This document shows positions 35,233 through 46,439 of a DNA stretch of 64,000 bases, one piece after another. The notes beneath the pieces were generated by a model that was not told the DNA's origin, did not search any database, and saw only the letters and a program-made list of their open reading frames with translations. The first letter of the stretch is position 1. The number at the start of each line of letters is the position of its first letter. Made by a program: the position numbers and the translations under genes. Source of the stretch: Panax quinquefolius (Eukaryota > Streptophyta > Magnoliopsida > Apiales > Araliaceae); contig CM035151.1 of NCBI GenBank assembly GCA_020205615.1, positions 43,644,977 to 43,708,976 on the forward strand, read 5' to 3'.

Positions 35233-37412
35233 CTTCAATCAACACATTTTTTAATCTTTCAACAATTATTCATCATTAATATTATAACTCATAATATTGA
35301 CAACCAGATCGTTCTTAAGAAAGAGGGGGCTTTCAGATAAGGATTTTTCTTCTTGGCGCGTTAATTAAAAATCTAACCCCTTTCCTCGATTTAAACTTTC
35401 TAGACATCATATAATAATCTAATAATAATATGAGTAATGTATCATGTCAATTAAGGATTTAACAATATAAAATAATGTGTAAATGCTACGGTAATAATTA
35501 TTGAATCAATAATATTAGATATTATGCATCAACCACTATGACAATTATTGAATACTGAGTGACTTCTTACATAAGAATAAATGATCGAGATCTGCGTGCA
35601 ATACCGGTGTGCCTCTTGTGTAATACCGCATTTCACTGTGGAACAACACGTATTAATGTACTTTTATCACCGGATATTTTAACAGTTTAACGGTAAAAGT
35701 TCCGCCGTCAATTTTTAGAAAACTTGTTTTTTGTCGTTTTCTTCATCCGATAGTTATTCAGTTATGGGGACCGCCAATGATTGTGTCATTATTTAATATT
35801 TCCGACAAAAAAATATTCCACGACAAAACGAATATTTTATGACAACTTATTTACTTTGTAAAATTTGCACATATCACTCATAACTATAACATTTATTAAA
35901 TCAATACCTTACTATTTAGAATAATATATAAAGAAAATCAATTCAGTATTCATAAAAAGTTGGGGTCTTTACTATATTTTATATGGAACTCTATTTAAAA
36001 TATAATTTGCGAAAAGACAAAGATTATCCCCACATATTAGATGGTAAACCAGAACTAATTAACATAACATTTATCATATCTTTAGTGTTCTATTTTTTTA
36101 ACGCGACTCCATTGGACTGTGGAGAGTAAGAAAGAGAAGTTTCATGTATAATTATATTTAGTTCACAAATTTTTTTTAAGACTTCCTAAATCATATTCAC
36201 CTTTAAGATCGGATCTAAGTCTTTTAATTTTTCTTTCTAACTGATTTTCAACTTCTGCTTTATATTTAATAAATATTTCTTCCGCTTGATCTTTAGAGGA
36301 AAGTAGATAAATTTGAGTATATCTAGACATATCATCCACAAAATAAATATAATATTTCTTACCACCTCTATTCGTGGTATTTTTAAAATCAGCTAGATCA
36401 TTGTGAATTAATTCAAGAAGCTCAGTTTTTCTTTCAACACTTTTAAAAGGTTTCTTAGCATGTTTTATTTCCACACAAATTTCACATTTATTAAACTCGG
36501 TATTAGCAAAATTAGGTATAAGCTCAAGTTGTTTCAATTTTTTAATAGATGCCACATTCCCATGTCCTAATCTAGCATGCCACATATCCAAATATTCAAC
36601 AATATAAGCAAAAGAAGCATTCTTATTATTTAAATCAGATTGTTGGTCAGGCTTCAAAATTCTTAGTTTTGCAAAGTCTCACATCGCCTATTTTGAGAAC
36701 CTTTCTTGTGTATATTAGTACATTATGGTGTGCGCTTAGTAACATGGTTGAGGAAAAAGTGATGGGCTCGCGCACATGAGGATGACTAAGGATTTGGGTA
36801 GGCAAAGCTTAGATCTTGGACTTCCGGTCGTAAAACCTTATGCGTGTAATATGCAGCATTACGCCGCCGCATGGGGGGTGTCGATCCGGTTGATTATGCC
36901 TCATGTGTAGTGTAATTGTTTTGCTAAAATCCCTAACATATTTTTTATTATTATATTTACTTTGTCAATAAATAAATTATTATATTTACTTAAGTAGTAA
37001 ATCTAGCCCAACGTTCAAAAATTGTTCCAAATGTTCACCACGCCTGCTCTTTTCTCTCCAATGTTCTCCATAACGTCAATTTTCTCTCTCCAACGTTCAC
37101 CGCTAACACATATATTTTCCTTCTATAAAACAAGCATAATCTTAAAAGTTGATACATATATCAATTTCACGATTCTTCATTTCTAAAATACTATTATGTT
37201 GTTGTTCTTGAGTTTGGGCAATCCACATGTACAAGTTCAAAGTCTTCTTTCGTGAGTACACACAATTGGAGGCTTCATCATTGATCCTCGGAGGTGACTT
37301 TTCGGAGCCCGTCTGTACCTAAGATTTTAACATGTGGGGGAGGAATCTTTTTTTAGGACAGTAGCTTTGCTAGGCCTCGATATCCAGATAAGTTGTTCCA
37401 ATTTTACAGTTT
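35233..37412. repeat. Array unit 8
   Basis: LTR part 35233-35971, integrase part 35972-36674, leader part 36675-37412. The LTR end is altered (GGGTCTTTACTAT instead of GGGTCTTACACTAT), and many short clustered differences occur, for example at 36830-36980 and 37240-37320. Confidence 0.9.
35972..36674 (-). pseudogene. copia integrase fragment, unit 8
   Basis: 164 codons are open (36163-36657). The NFANTEFN variant is shared with unit 9. Confidence 0.82.
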
Positions 37413-39639
37413 CTTCAATCAACACATTTTTTAATCTTTCAACAATTATTCATCATTAATATTATAACTCATAATATTGACAACCAGATCGTTCTCAAGA
37501 AAGAGGGGGCTTTCCGATAAGAATTTTTTCTTACTGGCGCGCAATTAAAAAACCTAACCCATTTCCTCGACGAAACTTACTAGACATTGTCAATAATCTA
37601 ATAATAATATGAGTAATTGTATCATGTCAATTATGGATTTAACAATATAAAATAATGTGTAAATGCTACGGTAATAATTATTGAATCAATAATATTAGAT
37701 ATTATGCAACAACCACTATGACAATTATTGAATACTGAGTGACTTCTTACATAAGAATAAATGATCGAGAGATCTTATATAATCTTGTGTGCTGCTACAC
37801 ATGTAATACCGCATTTCCGTGGAACAACACGTATTAATATACTTTATCAATTTAAGTATTTTAACAGTTTAATGGTAAAAGTTCCGCCGTCAATTTTTAG
37901 AAAACTTATTTTTTGTCATTTTCTTCATCCAATAGTTATTCAGTTATGGGGCCCACCAATGATTATGTCATTGTACGAATATTTCTCGATAAAAAAAATA
38001 TTCCCTGACAAAACGAATATTTTATGACAACTTATTTACTCTGTAAAATTTGCACATATCACTCATAACTATAACATTTATTAAATCAATACCTTACTAT
38101 TTAGAATAATATATAAAGAAAATCAATTCTTATTCATAAAAAGTTGGGGTCTTACACTATATTTTTATGTGGAACTCTATTCAAAATATAAGTTGCAGAA
38201 AGACAGCATTATCCCCACATATTAGATGGTAAACCAGAACTAATTAACATAACATTTATCATATCTTTAGTGTTCTATTTTTTTAACGCGACTCCATTGG
38301 ACTGTGGAGAGTAAGAAAGAGAAGTTTCATGTATAATTCTATTTAGTTCACAATTGTTTTTTAAGACTTCCTGAATCATATTCACCTTTAAGATCGGATC
38401 TAAGTCTTTTAATTTTTCTTTCTAACTGATTTTCAACTTCTGCTTTATATTTAATAAATATTTCTTCCGCTTGATCTTTAGAGGAAAGTAGATAAATTTG
38501 AGTATATCTAGACATATCATCCACAAAATAAATATAATATTTCTTACCACCTCTACTCGTGGTATTTTTAAAATCAGCTAGATCATTGTGAATTAATTCA
38601 AGAAGCTCAGTTTTTCTTTCAACACTTTTAAAAGGTTTCTTAGCATGTTTTATTTCCACACAAATTTCACATTTATTAAACTCGGTATTAGCAAAATTAG
38701 GTATAAGCTCAAGTTGTTTCAATTTTTTAATAGATGCCACATTCCCATGTCCTAATCTAGCATGCCACATATCCAAATATTCAACAATATAAGCAAAAGA
38801 AGCATTCTTATTATTTAAATCAGATTGTTGGTTGTGCTTCAAAATTCTTAGTTTTGGCAAAGTCTCACATTACCTATTTTGAGAACCTTTCTTGTGTATA
38901 TTAGTACATTATGGTGTGCGCTTAGTAACATGGTTGAGGAAAAAGTGATGGGCTCGCGCACATGAGGATGACTAAGGATTTGGGTAGGGCAAAGCTTGGA
39001 TCTTGGACTTCCGGTCAGAAAACCTTAGTGAGTGTGTGGACTTCCGGTCAGAAAACCTTAGTGAGTGTGTGCGCGCATTACGCCCGCACAGGGGGGTGCC
39101 GATCTGGTTGATTATGCCTCGCAGGTGTAGCCCACTGTTTTGCTAAAATCCATAACATATTTTTTATTATTATATTTACTTAAGCCGTAAATAAATTATT
39201 ATATTTACTTAAGCCGTAAACCTAGCCCAACGTTCAAAAATTGTTCCAAATGTTCACCACGCCCTGTTCTTTTCTCTCCAATGTTCTCCATAACGTCAAT
39301 TTTCTCTCTCCAACGTTCACCGCTAACACATATATTTTTTCTTCTATAAAAACAAGCATAATCTTAAAAGTTGATACATATATCAATTTACGATTCTTCT
39401 TTTCTAAAAAAATACTATTATGCTTTTGTTCTTGAGTTTGGGCAATCCACATGTAGACAAGTTCAAAGTCTTCTTCGTGAGTATACACAATTGGAGGCTT
39501 CATCGTTGAATCTCGGAGGTGACTTTGGGAGCCCGCCTCGCACTAAGATTATAACATGTGTAAGGCGAGAATCTTTTTTTTAGGACAAGAGCTTTGCTAG
39601 GCCTCGATTTTCAGATAAGTTGTTCCAATTTTACAGTTT
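37413..39639. repeat. Array unit 9
   Basis: LTR part 37413-38156, integrase part 38157-38860, leader part 38861-39639. It is the longest unit because of a 35-bp tandem duplication at about 39004-39073 (two copies of GGACTTCCGGTCAGAAAACC plus flank). Confidence 0.9.
38157..38860 (-). pseudogene. copia integrase fragment, unit 9
   Basis: 170 codons are open (38348-38860), from LPKLRIL to GEYDSGSLKKQL, with the NFANTEFN variant of unit 8. Confidence 0.82.
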
Positions 39640-41835
39640 CTTCAATCAACACATTTTTTAATCTTTCAACAATTATTCATCATTAATATTATAACTCATA
39701 ATATTGACTACCAGATCGTTCTCAAGAAAGAGAGGGCTTTCCAATAATGATTTTTTCTTACTGGCGCGCAATTAAAAAACTTAACCCCTTTCCTCGACGA
39801 AACTTTCTAGACATTGTCAATAATCTAATAATAATATGAGTAATTGTATCATGTGAATTATGGATTTAACAATATAAAATAATGTGTAAATGCTACGGTA
39901 ATAATTATTGAATCAATAATATTAGATATTATGCACGCAGCAACCACTATGACAATTATTGAATACTGAGTGACTTCTTACATAAGAATAAATGATCAGA
40001 GATCTTGTATGCAATACTGAGTGTACTCTTGTGTAATACCGTATTTCACTGTGGAACAACACGTATTAGTGTACTTTTATCACCGGGTATTTTAACAGTT
40101 TAACGGTAAAAGTTCCGCCGTCAATTTTTAGAAAACTTATTTTTTGTCGTTTTATTCATCCGATAGTTATTCAGCTTATGAGGATCGCCAATGATCGCGG
40201 TTATTGCATTTAATATTTTCGACAAAAAATATTCCCTAACAAAACGAATATTTTATGACAACTTATTTACTTTGTAAAATTTGCAAATATCACTCATAAC
40301 TATAACATTTATTAAATCAATACCTTACTATTTAGAATAATATATAAAGAAAATCAATTCATATTCATAAAAAGTTGGGGTCTTACACTATATTTTTATG
40401 TGGAACTCTATTCAAAATATAATTTGCAGAAAGACAGCATTATCCCCACATATTAGATGGTAAACCAGAACTAATTAACATAACATTTATCATATCTTTA
40501 GTGTTCTATTTTTTTAACGCGACTCCATTGGACTATGAAGAGTAAGAAAGAGAAGTTTCATGTATAATTCTATTTAGTTCACAAATTTTTTTAAGACTTC
40601 CTGAATCATATTCACCTTTAAGATCGGATCTAAGTCTTTTAATTTTTCTTTCTAACTGATTTTCAACTTCTGCTTTATATTTAATAAATTATTATTCCGC
40701 TTGATCTTTAGAGGAAAGTAGATAAATTTGAGTATATCTAGACATATCATCCACAAAATAAATATAATATTTCTTACCAACTCTACTCGTAGTATTTTTA
40801 AAATCAGCTAGATCATTGTGAATTAATTCAAGAAGCTCAGTTTTTCTCTCAACACTTTTAAAAGGTTTCTTAGCATGTTTTATTTCCACACAAATTTCAC
40901 ATTTATTAAACTCGGTATTAGCAAGATTAGGTATAAGCTCAAGTTGTTTCAATTTTTTAATAAATGCCACATTCCCATGTCCTAATCTAGCATGCCACAT
41001 ATCCAAATATTCAACAATATAAGCAAAAGAAGCATTCTTATTATTTAAATCAGATTGTTGGTTGTACTTCAAAATTCTTAGTTTTGGCAAAGTTTCACAT
41101 TGCCTATTTTGAGAACCTTTCTTGTGTATATTAGTACATTATGGTGTGCGCTTAGTAACATGGTTGAGGAAAAAGTGATGGGCTCGCGCACATGAGGATG
41201 ACTAAGGATTTGGGTTGGGCAAAGCTTGGATCTTGGACTTCAGGTTAGAAAACCTTAGTGCGTGTAATGCATACAGCGCATTCGCATGTGAAGTGCCGAA
41301 TCTGGTTGATTATGCCTCATGGTGTAGCCCAATTGTTTTGCTAAAATCCCTAACATATTTTTTTATTATTATATTTACTTAAGCCGCAAATAAATTATTA
41401 TATTTACTTAAGTCAGTAAACCTAGCCCAACGCTCAAAAATTGTTCCAAATGTTCACCACGCATACATTCTTTTCTCTCCAATGTTCTCCATAACGTCAA
41501 TTTTCTCTCTCCAACGTTCACCACTAACACATATATTTTTCCTTCTATAAAAACAAGCATAATCTTAAAAGTTGATACATATATCAATTTACGATTCTTC
41601 TTTTCTAAAATACTATTATGCTGTTGTTTTTGAGTTTGGGCAATCCACATAGACAAGTTCAAAGTCTTCTTCTGTGAGTATACACAATTGGAGGCTTCAT
41701 CGTTGAATCCTGGAGGGTGACTTTCGGGAGCCCATCTGTACCTAAGATTATAACATGTGGGGGCAGAATCTTTTTTTAGGACAGTAGCTTTGCTAGGCCT
41801 CGATTTTCACATAAGTTGTTCCAATTTTACAGTTT
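39640..41835. repeat. Array unit 10
   Basis: LTR part 39640-40387, integrase part 40388-41090, leader part 41091-41835. Its right end does not switch back to LTR sequence but continues into copia leader and gag, so it marks the ancestral right flank of the duplicated segment. Confidence 0.9.
40388..41090 (-). pseudogene. copia integrase fragment, unit 10
   Basis: 132 codons are open (40692-41090). It shares the frame-closing change near 40690 with unit 7. Confidence 0.82.
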
Positions 41836-42489
41836 CTTCATCTTGCTAATTCGCCTATTTTTTCTAACAATCTAAAAAGTGATTTCAATTTATTAACAAG
41901 ATGAAACCTGCTTTAGACCTTTCTAAAATTAAATGTTTTGATGGTACGAATTTTAAGAGATGGTCAGAAGATATGTTGTTTTATTTGGAAATCATGAATA
42001 TGGAATATGTGTTATATATGGATGTTCCTGCTACTCCTGTTAATGATGTATTTGATAAACTACTGCTGTTGAAAATTATTGAAAAATATGATGATGATAA
42101 GTCTGCAAAAGGGGATTATGTTAAGGATAATCGTACATGTCGTAGATATCTGTTGCACTACTTGCTTAATTTTCTGTTTGATATTAATTTATTATCTGTA
42201 TGAAAGTGCGAAGAAGATTTTGGATGCCTTAAAATCTAAATATATTGTTGAAAACTCTGGACTTAACAAATACGTGGCTGGAAAATTTCTAGATTTTAAG
42301 ATGCAAAATAGAAAATTTGTTATAGAGCAAGTTCATAAATATCAAACTATTGTGGGGGGAGTTATTGGGGAAGGTATGAAAATGTGTGAGACCTTTCAAG
42401 CTGCTGCACTTATCAAAAAATTACCACCCTCGTGGAAAGATTATAAAATGAATTTTAAAAATGAAACTAAAGATTTTACTATGCAGGAA

Positions 42490-43183
42490 TAGGGGTGTTA
42501 GCCGAGTAGAGTAGCTCGATACTCGACTCGAGATCGGTTCAAAAATATGATCCAAAGCTCGAATTCGAAGTTGATTCGAGTCGAATATGATCCATACTCG
42601 TTTTCTGTTTAATGATACACGAGTCAAATTCGAGTATACCAGTATTCGCTCAGATTAGGGTTCGCGTATTTCATTTTTTCTCGAACCATACTCGATACCT
42701 GCTCGATGGATCATATTCGAATACTGGTCGATCTGATCCATACTAATAAGCTAAATATGTGAAATTTGTATCAATCTTTATAACTTATAAAGTGTAGCAT
42801 TAAATTGTGTAAGCTTGTACTTGAATAAATCAGTGAATTGATTGTCAATTCATATTATATTCTTTGTAATTTCTTTACATAAATAAAAGTAAAAGACTTT
42901 TATATATAAACATTAGTTCAATAATCAATTTAGTATGTAGTGGTTCAGTATTAAGAGAAATAGTTCATATTCGAAACTCGATTTGAAGGCTTCGTGAGTA
43001 ACTCGTTTTGTAACGCAGTCGAAAGATTTACTGGAAATTTAGTACTTCGAGTAATGATCCGAGTTTAATCTAACACAAAATTAGAAATTTCTTATCGAAT
43101 TCGAAAGCTCAATTTATTCGAAATGAAGTCGAATCTCGAGATTAGAGTGTTGCTCATTTGAGATTCGAAGTTTTCACCCCTAT
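42490..43183. mobile_element. hAT-type MITE in copia gag
   Basis: About 694 bp with ends TAGGGGTG and CACCCCTA (TIR TAGGGGTG), flanked by TGCAGGAA (42482-42489) and CGCAGGAA (43184-43191), an 8-bp duplication with one mismatch. Both subterminal regions are crowded with TCGA/CTCGA motifs in opposite orientation. There is no transposase. Confidence 0.78.
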
Positions 43184-43629
43184 CGCAGGAACTAGTGGCA
43201 CATACATATTCAAGAACGGGATAAGGTCAAAAAATGCTCGACGTTTTCTCCAATGTCTCACCGAAGACACCCTATATTTTTTTTGTTCAAAAATACCCTT
43301 AACGTTATAATTTTTGAATTCATCCAAGTCTCGCCTAATAATAGATTCTCGCCAACTAGTACTAATATCCGTCTAAATTCTTTACGTACGCTTACATGAA
43401 AATATTAAAATACTAAATACTAATTAAAAAATATTAAAATACTAATTCAAAAAATTCAAAAATACTAAAAAATCAAATTAAAAAAATACTAAAATACTAA
43501 AATTCAAATTATTTTATTAATTAAAAAAATACTAAAATTATTTTACTAAATATTAGTATTATATACTTTTTACATACTAAAATTATTTTACTAAATATTA
43601 ATATATACTATTTTAACAATTATTAAACT

Positions 43630-43860
43630 GAAGAAGATGAACAGGAGTAGCAGCAGCATTACCGCCCAATTCGTTCCTCCTTCCTCTCTCCTCTCGAATT
43701 CGAAGATGAACAGGAGTAGCAGCAGTCCACTCCGTCCCTAACTCTACCACCATATCCCAAATCGAAAAAAGCAAAGAAAAGAAGATGGAAGGAAGTCTCC
43801 ACCGGAAAGCATGGTGATTTTGGGTCTTCTTCTTCCTTTGTTCTTCGTTCTTCTATCATT
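43630..43860. other. Possible second captured segment in the Pack-MULE
   Basis: A moderately GC-rich, non-repetitive stretch containing a 24-bp direct repeat (GAAGATGAACAGGAGTAGCA at 43633 and 43703, plus the next bases). Its composition differs from the A+T-rich rest of the element and resembles an untranslated leader or first exon. No protein is recognisable on either strand. Confidence 0.35.
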
Positions 43861-44044
43861 AATGGATATTTGATTGCAAATCCAGATCTGATTTTGATCC
43901 CTTCATTATTTGGATGTTAGTTCAAAAATAAATGTTAAAAATATCCAGATCTGATTTTGAAGGTATAAATTTATTTTTCAAAAATAAAAATTTTCTCAAT
44001 CTAGATCTAGATTTCTGGTGTACTCAAAATTTTTTGATTTGAGA

Positions 44045-44350
44045 TTATTGGTTGTGCTTCGAGCCTTCGATGGTTTGGGTTGACGTTGGCGGAGTGGGGG
44101 TAGAGACAGAGATGAAGCCATTGTTGGAATCTAGCTCTGGCCCTCTTCTTGGTTCATATTCAATGCTTGAAATTCCAGAGTGTGGAGCTGCTGTTTGGTA
44201 CTGTTGATGGAGCAAGAGTTTCTCAAATAAGAGTTTTTGGCATTTTTCTTGTGCTTCATCTCTGTCTCTAATGGCGTTGTTTAGCATATCTCTGAGCTGA
44301 ATTAATTGTTCATATCGATGAAACTCTTGTTTGCAGACTAGGAATTCATC
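44045..44350 (-). pseudogene. Captured plant gene fragment (DUF1635-like) inside the Pack-MULE
   Basis: On the minus strand about 100 codons read LDEFLVCKQEFHRYEQLIQL, then RDMLNNAIRDRDEAQEKCQK, LLFEKLLLHQQYQTAAP, and SGISSIEYEPRRG with a DSNNGF segment, ending at a TAA at 44045. The first half predicts a coiled coil. The RDEAQEKCQ and SGISSIE.EPRRG blocks resemble plant proteins annotated with DUF1635, which have no established biochemical function. This is family recognition from memory, not a search result. The frame is intact, but both ends are fused to non-homologous MULE sequence and no start is evident in place, so it is a captured fragment and not a gene. Confidence 0.55.
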
Positions 44351-44937
44351 AAGAGGAAGAAGATTGCAATTTTTGTATTAATTAATTTAGGGTTATTTGT
44401 AATAATTAATTCAATTGGACGAATTTTTGTTATTTGTTGTTAATGAATTTTTGTGACCTATTTGTTGTTAATAAATTAAATATAAATATAAATATTTATT
44501 TTGTTTATTAATTATTTATTTTGTTTTAAAAAAAATAAAATAAATAATTAATAAAAATGTATTTTTAATTATTTGTCTTCATGAATTTTTGTACACGTCA
44601 AAGAAATATTGCCGCGTGTCACCCACATTAATTCCTGCTGCTATTAGTCTAGTTGATGATTTATTAATGGAAAGTAGCGCGATCATTTCAAAAAATGTAA
44701 CGTTAAGGGTAATTTTGAACAAAAAAGTATAGAGTGTTTTATTGCATCATCGGTAAAAGTCGAGAAGTGTCTTTTGACCTTTCTCCCATTGAAGAACAAA
44801 ACAGAGCAAAAGAGAAAGGAGACATAGTTCCAAATTACACTGTCAAAACTAATCTCGTAGAACACAGGCTAAATGAAATACCCAAAATTATTCAAGCCAA
44901 CATACAGTTCCATGATTTTTACTCCTCACATCGATAA

Positions 44938-46025
44938 CTTTTATTATCTTTTTAGCATCCCGATGGAATGGCTTCCTATATGATTGGAAAATGTTTTACA
45001 TACCACTTGCAAGTGAATAATATCACAATAAGAGTTTTATCGATGTTAATACAAATAACGTAATATCGTTAAATTTATTATTATAATTTTATTATCATGT
45101 CATTATTAATAAAATAATTTATTAATAAATTTAAGGTAAACATGAAATGATGGAACACATTATATCCTAAAAATATGTAAATTTTATATAAATGAGATTC
45201 TTTTGTGAAATATATGGAGTATGATACTACGTGATACTTATCAATTAATACCGTAACATTAAAGTCTACCTTCCCTTAGTTGTGATATACTAAGACTTAA
45301 TGATCGAAAAAATTATACTTTATCAATCTAAATCTATTAAAAAACACATAATTTTTTTTCCCAATCATAACTTTTGAACTTTCCAAACAATTGTGAAAAT
45401 TCTCAAAATTTGACCATATTATATACAAATTAACAAGGCACGTTAACTCACATTTATGGTGAAAATTTTGGCATTTTGTATAGTCATTTGAAAGTTTAAT
45501 GTTTTTGGTGTAAAAAAGTAGTTTATACATTTTTTTAATAACTTGAGTGGAGGGTTTTTTTTTGTTTTTTTTTCGATTTGCAAGCGGCTAAATTTTTTTA
45601 TGCAAACGTCCATAACCCAAGAGACCTGGATTATAGATGAAAGTTACATCAAAAAACTGAGTTCACCCAATTAATTGACAAATACAATATGAAATAAAAG
45701 AAAAAAAAAACTATGCTTTTCAAAAACCTGCAACTTATTTTGAAAATCATATCAGCTTGACCTACTGTGCACTGGATGTAATATTGAAAAATTAAATCTC
45801 CCTCCTGCATATATAACCCCACAAATTGATATAAAATACCATTACCTGCATCAAGAAAAATTAAGATCTGGAATTAAAGTGAAGAAAAACTGACCTTATA
45901 GTCTACTAGTTACTACCATTCAAACAAACCCCATAGCAACAAAGCCACCAACTACATCTGCCGCTGAAACCTGCATATGATGTTGAATTATAAGGGACAA
46001 CCACATTCGCTAAGCATTAATAACA
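44938..46025. other. Unassigned A+T-rich sequence with one exon-like stretch
   Basis: No element boundary or coding frame is recognised. The only suggestive feature is 45920-45970 on the minus strand: after a pyrimidine-containing CATATGCAG acceptor-like site, 16 codons read VSAADVVGGFVAMGFV and then TGA, as the last exon of a gene might. It is too short to assign. Confidence 0.35.
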
Positions 46026-46239
46026 GTTTGAGTTTCAACTGCCCCAATTAAGAATTGCATGTTGTCCAAATTGCTTCTTTGCCAATGCCCTAGTTGAAAT
46101 ACTTAATAGCTGTAAATTGCATCATGGGTTCTATTAGTTGTACATATTATATTATATTATTTGTATGCCAAGATAAAAATCTTTCATTGATTTTTATGAT
46201 CAAATTGACTATTTTTCATATCAATATATATATATATAT

Positions 46240-46372
46240 GGGGTTCCATCCACATCATTGTCACGTTGAAAGTGGAACCTTTTTCTACCACTGATTTTTT
46301 TTTTTTTTTTCAAAATTAAATTTCATAGTAGGTAAAAAATTCTTCCACATCAACCAATTTTTGTGGATGGAA

Positions 46373-46374
<2 letters not shown>
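46240..46374. mobile_element. Short MITE with GGTTCCATCCACA inverted ends
   Basis: 135 bp bounded by GGGGTTCCATCCACA and the complement (TGTGGATGGAACC), inserted in a TA-rich site, with TA on both sides. There is no coding capacity. The TA target suggests a Tc1/mariner-type MITE, but the site is a TA repeat, so the duplication is uninformative. Confidence 0.55.

Positions 46375-46436
<62 letters not shown>
46375..46436. repeat. (TA)n microsatellite
   Basis: About 31 uninterrupted TA units directly after the MITE. A shorter TA run precedes the MITE at 46224-46239. Confidence 0.9.

Positions 46437-46439
<3 letters not shown>

Larger units (their letters stand above)
19901..41835. repeat. Tandem array: ten 2.19-kb chimeric gypsy-LTR/copia units
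   Basis: Ten head-to-tail units start at 19901, 22087, 24275, 26465, 28659, 30844, 33048, 35233, 37413 and 39640 (lengths 2180-2227, mean about 2194 bp). Each has three parts: about 740 bp of the beginning of LTR B (in minus orientation, ending GGGGTCTTACA in plus sense); about 705 bp of a minus-strand copia GAG-pre-integrase/integrase fragment; and about 740 bp resembling a plus-strand copia LTR and leader. The left edge runs on into the rest of LTR B and the right edge into the copia gag at 41901. The unit therefore formed by tandem duplication across the existing LTR/copia junction. A TATA-like CTATAAAAA lies in the third part of nearly every unit. Confidence 0.93.
43218..44787. mobile_element. 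Pack-MULE (Mutator-like, non-autonomous) in copia gag
   Basis: 1570 bp with long terminal inverted repeats of nearly 100 bp (43218-43315 and 44690-44787). The outer ends are GGGATAAGGTCAAAA and, in complement, GGGAGAAAGGTCAAAA. Both repeats carry CTCGAC, a TATA-like run, and TTGTTCAAAA followed by TACCCTTAACGTTA. The flanks ATTCAAGAAC (43208-43217) and ATTGAAGAAC (44788-44797) fit a 9-10 bp target duplication with one mismatch. The interior has no transposase but carries gene-derived sequence. Long TIRs plus a 9-10 bp duplication are diagnostic of Mutator-like elements. Confidence 0.8.
41091..44937 (+). mobile_element. Copia element F: LTR/leader and gag, broken by two DNA transposons
   Basis: A plus-strand copia remnant. 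The LTR-like text (CTCACATTGCCTATTTTGAG near 41096, a TATA-like CTATAAAAACAAG near 41545) and leader lie in array unit 10. The gag starts at 41901 and continues to 44937 across a hAT MITE and a Pack-MULE. No protease, integrase or RT in plus orientation follows, so it is truncated. The minus-strand integrase fragment of the array belongs to a different, oppositely oriented copia copy. Confidence 0.65.
41901..44937 (+). pseudogene. gag: copia gag (UBN2-type), interrupted twice
   Basis: Piece 1 (41901-42489) opens MKPALDLSKIKCFDGTNF and KRWSEDMLFYLE. After a frameshift near 42200 it continues with SAKKILDALKSKYIVENSG, KYVAGKFLDFKM and AAALIKKLPPSWKDYKM, a characteristic copia gag (UBN2) order. 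A MITE splits it at TMQE. Piece 2 (about 43192-43217) continues with LVAH and, after a 2-base loss, HIQE. A Pack-MULE splits it again. Piece 3 (44788-44937) reads IEEQNRAKEKGDIVPN to the stop after YSSHR. No zinc knuckle is visible. The order and phase of the three pieces support one original gag. Confidence 0.82.

Noticed and set aside
19901..41835. CRISPR array or rDNA spacer as explanation for the tandem repeats
   Set aside because: Units are 2.19 kb with no short spacers, and they are made of recognisable LTR and copia integrase sequence. No rRNA is present.
44683..44865. 60-codon minus-strand frame across the right end of the Pack-MULE
   Set aside because: It runs across the TIR boundary into copia gag antisense, so it is a chance fusion.
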